From Salinirubellus litoreus (GTDB taxonomy: Archaea > Halobacteriota > Halobacteria > Halobacteriales > Haloarculaceae), in contig NZ_CP147842.1 in NCBI RefSeq assembly GCF_037335815.1, positions 248,001-312,000 on the forward strand: 64,000 bases of DNA, read 5' to 3'. Under the pieces are notes generated by a model. It was not told where the DNA came from and searched no databases. It saw only the letters and a program-made list of their open reading frames with translations. A program made the translations under genes and the position numbers. Of the stretch, positions 61,548 through 64,000 are shown piece by piece; within the stretch, counting starts at the first letter, position 1; each line of letters begins with the position of its first letter.

Positions 61548-61904
61548 CCGACTCCCCTCCCCGTTGCATTATACGGTGTCGTTCGTGACCGACGGCCAGT
61601 TCATTGAAGACCTATTCTCTGGGTTTCGGCTGACAACTAACGAGGCTGCGCCCTGCAACAGGCCACACAGTCTCGAAAGCCCTCGACCGCTCTGCATCCC
61701 GCGACCCATGCTGCGCGCCTCGTTTCACTCGGTGACTGTGGCACGGTCGTGACGCTCGATTTCCGCAGGGCTGGAAACGCTGTTGCACCCCTCTCGATCG
61801 AGAGGGAATCGTGACCGTCCACACGGGCGATTGCATCACGGTATCGTCCAGGTCAGCGATCCCTTCACATGGCTCAGTCGGGAATCTTCACTTGTTGATC
61901 AGAA
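61548..61904. other. intergenic region with an 18-bp perfect palindrome
   Basis: No gene. CCCTCTCGATCGAGAGGG at 61789-61806 is perfectly palindromic. TTTCCGCAGGGCTGGAAA (61771-61778 region) gives another small stem. Either may act as a terminator for flanking transcripts or an operator. Confidence 0.4.
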
Positions 61905-62327
61905 TTAGAAGGCACTAAGATCAGTCTGTTCATCGTCGTCTGTGTCACCCTCGACATCGGGTGGTGGCTCCTCGGGGAGTTGCGCCTCGAGGAAGGGTGC
62001 GTCGTAGTCACTCAGGAAGATGCTGAGGTCCGAGGCGGCGACCGTGACACTATAGCCCCGATCGAGGAAGTGTTGGACAGCGGTGTCGAGCGCGGCGAAA
62101 TCGAGCTGCCACGCCTCGCCCGTCCACTGCCGGTGAGTCTCCTCCCAGTCGAGGGCTTTGATATCCGTCCGGTGGTCGTAGTTTGCCTCGAGGGCGATGA
62201 TTTCGGTGTTGTACTCGTCGAGCCCGTAGTCGTGGACGTGGAGGTCGGCTGGGTAGGTCGTCCACTCGCTCACGACGACCCCGTCGTCGGTCGTTAGTAA
62301 CAGGCTCGGGGCTGGGTGAGATACCAT
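61905..62327 (-). CDS. conserved haloarchaeal hypothetical protein
   Basis: A 140-residue acidic protein: LLLTTDDGVVVSEWTTYPAD, EYNTEIIALEANYDHRTDIK, then QLDFAALDTAVQHFLDRGYS and VTVAASDLSIFLSDYDA, with a disordered acidic tail (DVEGDTDDDEQTD). A single alpha/beta domain with no recognised catalytic motif. No partner gene. Confidence 0.6.
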   Translation of the reverse strand: MVSHPAPSLLLTTDDGVVVSEWTTYPADLHVHDYGLDEYNTEIIALEANYDHRTDIKALDWEETHRQWTGEAWQLDFAALDTAVQHFLDRGYSVTVAASDLSIFLSDYDAPFLEAQLPEEPPPDVEGDTDDDEQTDLSAF

Positions 62328-62523
62328 CTCGCCTCGGCAGTCCTCGTTGGCTGCTCTCTCTTATCGCCTGTATTAAATTTCTCGCCTACCCCTCATTAGG
62401 TCGGGAAGCGAGAGGATGAGGACTGGTCGTTCGTAGATCGGCGGAGGCGATGTGCGGTGAATCCAGCCAGCACGCTGGTAGTAAATAATCTTTATTGAGG
62501 GATGCTCCCAAGCTCTGAGCGGC

Positions 62524-62817
62524 ATGGCAGCAGTCTGCCCCACGTGTGGGCTGCCCGACGAGCTGTGTGTCTGTGAAGAGATGGCGAAATCAGCCCAGCC
62601 CGTCACGATCGAGATCGAAGAACGTCGCTACGGAAAGGAGGTGACGATCGTGAAGGGCCTGGACGACCGAGACATCGATCTCAAGCGACTGGCCTCCGAG
62701 CTCAAGTCGGCGCTGGCCTGCGGCGGGACGACCCACGAGGACGCGATCGAACTGCAGGGCAATCACCGTGACCGGATCGACACCGTTCTGGCTGAGAACG
62801 GCCTCGAAGTCCGGTAA
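62524..62817 (+). CDS. translation initiation factor 1 (aIF1/SUI1) family protein
   Basis: A 97-residue protein from ATG 62524. A small cysteine motif at the start (CPTCG and CVC; Cys5, 8, 15, 17) is followed by the SUI1 fold: VTIEIEERRYGKEVTIVKGL, DLKRLASELKSALACGGTTH, then IELQGNHRDRI. aIF1 promotes fidelity of start-codon selection on the 30S subunit. The GG..GT loop is intact, so it should be functional. Lying in an accessory region, it may be an extra paralogue. Confidence 0.9.
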   Translation: MAAVCPTCGLPDELCVCEEMAKSAQPVTIEIEERRYGKEVTIVKGLDDRDIDLKRLASELKSALACGGTTHEDAIELQGNHRDRIDTVLAENGLEVR

Positions 62818-62937
62818 CCACTGACCGAATCTCCGAACGGGTTCGCGTCGACCAGTTGGTCACTCGCTCTACGATCCTGTCTATGGTAACAGTTAACACG
62901 GAATACGATCTCGGTGCCTACAGAGCTGAGACGTCTC

Positions 62938-63279
62938 ATGGCCACGCCAGATCCCCCCGACCGACCCCGTTCCGTGAACCTGTCGCTCCCCCCCGAAGCA
63001 GTGTGGACACTCCACCACGTGCTCCTCGACCGGATCGAGCAGGAAGCAGCCGAGGCGACGCCTGCGAGTGTCGAGGCGCCGCCCATCGAGGTGTTCCAGG
63101 CGTTCGAGCGGCTCGACGCCGGCAAGACCAGCTTCACCATCGCCCAGCTCGAGGCGATCCAGACCGTCCTGATGGAGTATCACCACGCCTCGACGTGGTG
63201 GGAACTCGAACGCGCCGAGATCGAACGGCTCCTCCACCGGGTCACACGCTGCCTCAACCAGCAGCAAGCCCCCTGTTGA
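62938..63279 (+). CDS. DUF7853-like haloarchaeal protein
   Basis: A 113-residue helical protein from ATG 62938: VNLSLPPEAVWTLHHVLLDR, then PPIEVFQAFERLDAGKTSFT and LEAIQTVLMEYHHASTWW. This matches my memory of a conserved haloarchaeal family (DUF7853) of unknown function. Ends 79 bp before the duplicated module. Confidence 0.65.
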   Translation: MATPDPPDRPRSVNLSLPPEAVWTLHHVLLDRIEQEAAEATPASVEAPPIEVFQAFERLDAGKTSFTIAQLEAIQTVLMEYHHASTWWELERAEIERLLHRVTRCLNQQQAPC

Positions 63280-63358
63280 GCCGATTGAGGGTGCCGATTC
63301 TCACCGAGAGAAGCCAGTCAGCATGGTTTTTGTGAGCTGCCGACACACCGTTGTAATA

Positions 63359-63694
63359 ATGGCTATGAACGTCGAAACAGCGGATCTGGGAACTCTCCTC
63401 ACGGAGCTGAAACAGGAGAACCCGCAGGGCTACGGCTATCTGGCCGGATACTGGGACGACGCCCGGGAGGGGTTGGAGAATACCGACCGGAACTACGCCC
63501 GTGTCAGGCATATCTACGAGAACATTCGCGACCCCCAGATCGGCACTCGTGGGCTCGGCCAGACGCTCGTCCTCCTTGCAGACCTCGACGTGCTCTCGAT
63601 TCTAACCAATCGGAATAACGCCACCATCTACGACCTCACGACGTACGACGCGGCCAGACTGCGCGCCATCGGCCGCCTTCTGGACGCCCAGTAG
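63359..63694 (+). CDS. haloarchaeal hypothetical protein, second copy of a duplicated module
   Basis: A 111-residue protein (MAMNVETADLGTLLTELKQE), nearly identical in its core to the one at 50349-50684, including RNYARVRHIYENI, DPQIGTRGLGQTLVLLA and SILTNRNNATIYDLTTYDA. Upstream DNA is also conserved. The following gene is again a TRAM-type protein, so a two-gene unit was duplicated. Confidence 0.75.
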   Translation: MAMNVETADLGTLLTELKQENPQGYGYLAGYWDDAREGLENTDRNYARVRHIYENIRDPQIGTRGLGQTLVLLADLDVLSILTNRNNATIYDLTTYDAARLRAIGRLLDAQ

Positions 63695-63806
63695 CCACGC
63701 TCCTCGGGTTGAAACGCTTGGACTGTTTCTGTCGCTCTCCCACTCCGTCCTTCACTGGACCGCCCTCGGAATTAAGTTCCGTACCCTCCGAGTTGCTACG
63801 GATTCG

Positions 63807-64000
63807 ATGGTTGAAATTCCTGATTCGCTACGCTCTGTGTTTAGTGCGACTGTTCACGAACAGGATGGCGCGTACGTCCTTGAGGTCCCATCGAGCGAAC
63901 TTGAGAATGAGGCTATCACGCGGGGCGAGACGTACCGGGTTGTGATCCTCGACTCGCCTTCGACTACTGGCCAGGCCACAGAGCCCGCCGAGCGAGCAGA
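63807..64000 (+). CDS. TRAM-type protein, second copy (partial, cut by window edge)
   Basis: The first 64 codons from ATG 63807 (VEIPDSLRSVFSATVHEQDG, AYVLEVPSSELENEAITRGE, then TYRVVILDSPSTTGQ) correspond to the N-terminal domain and linker of the protein at 50796-51230. The TRAM domain itself lies beyond the window. The codon choice is less GC-rich than in the first copy, so the copies have diverged for some time. Confidence 0.75.
   Translation, partial: MVEIPDSLRSVFSATVHEQDGAYVLEVPSSELENEAITRGETYRVVILDSPSTTGQATEPAERA

Overview
The window is haloarchaeal (class Halobacteria). Coding regions are GC-rich with acidic proteins. Several genes have an archaeal TATA box 22-35 nt upstream of the start codon and no leader (16762, 49973, 58182). 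Archaeal or haloarchaeal families recur: TFB, aIF1/SUI1, TRAM, HalOD1, DUF5802-like, DUF7437-like and DUF7853-like proteins. The genus cannot be fixed from the sequence alone. The density of toxin-antitoxin genes, broken genes, recombinase and IS200/IS605 remnants and a primase-polymerase gene points to a genomic island or megaplasmid.

0-12.7 kb is a sulfur and thiol island. A minus-strand operon (6497 to 1776) encodes a rhodanese/metallo-beta-lactamase fusion, two YeeE/YedE half-transporters, a PiT-type permease and an MFS carrier. The divergent operon (6746 to 7794) encodes TusA, DsrE2 and a HalOD1 protein. A frameshifted TauE/SafE exporter, a thioredoxin, a decayed class-V aminotransferase, an M20 peptidase and a DsbA-type oxidoreductase with two CxxC membrane partners surround them. 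A short motif with core TATTGT recurs in the promoter regions of these operons. A cysteine-containing HTH regulator cut by the left edge is the natural candidate to bind it.

12.7-30 kb is a plastic zone. It holds a graveyard of broken genes (recombinase, thioredoxin, ion channel, others), several toxin-antitoxin loci (RHH/RelE, HTH/TumE, UPF0175/DUF3368-PIN, HTH/HicB/PIN), a replication-like segment with TGTCAC iterons and a PrimPol-type protein, a divergent TFB, and dispersed hyphenated inverted repeats with 11-bp arms.

30-49.5 kb is the centrepiece: one minus-strand operon of about 19 kb encoding a Tc (ABC-type) toxin complex. It consists of a TcB-TcC fusion (2512 aa: SpvB, FG-GAP/VCBS, RHS core and a basic variable C-terminus), a TcA-like translocation subunit (3062 aa), an upstream 664-aa protein that looks like a detached TcA N-terminus (TGATG coupling), and one or two small leading genes. 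Tc toxins are classically known from bacteria such as Photorhabdus, Xenorhabdus and Yersinia, so an apparently intact locus in a haloarchaeon is the most notable observation here.

50-64 kb mixes small conserved haloarchaeal genes, a duplicated two-gene module (50349-51230 and 63359-64000) ending in a TRAM-domain protein, more toxin-antitoxin loci (HTH/RelE remnant, RHH/PIN remnant, Doc), a phytoene-dehydrogenase-like flavoenzyme, and an MscS channel gene flanked by two related IS200/IS605-like relics. No rRNA, tRNA or CRISPR array was seen.
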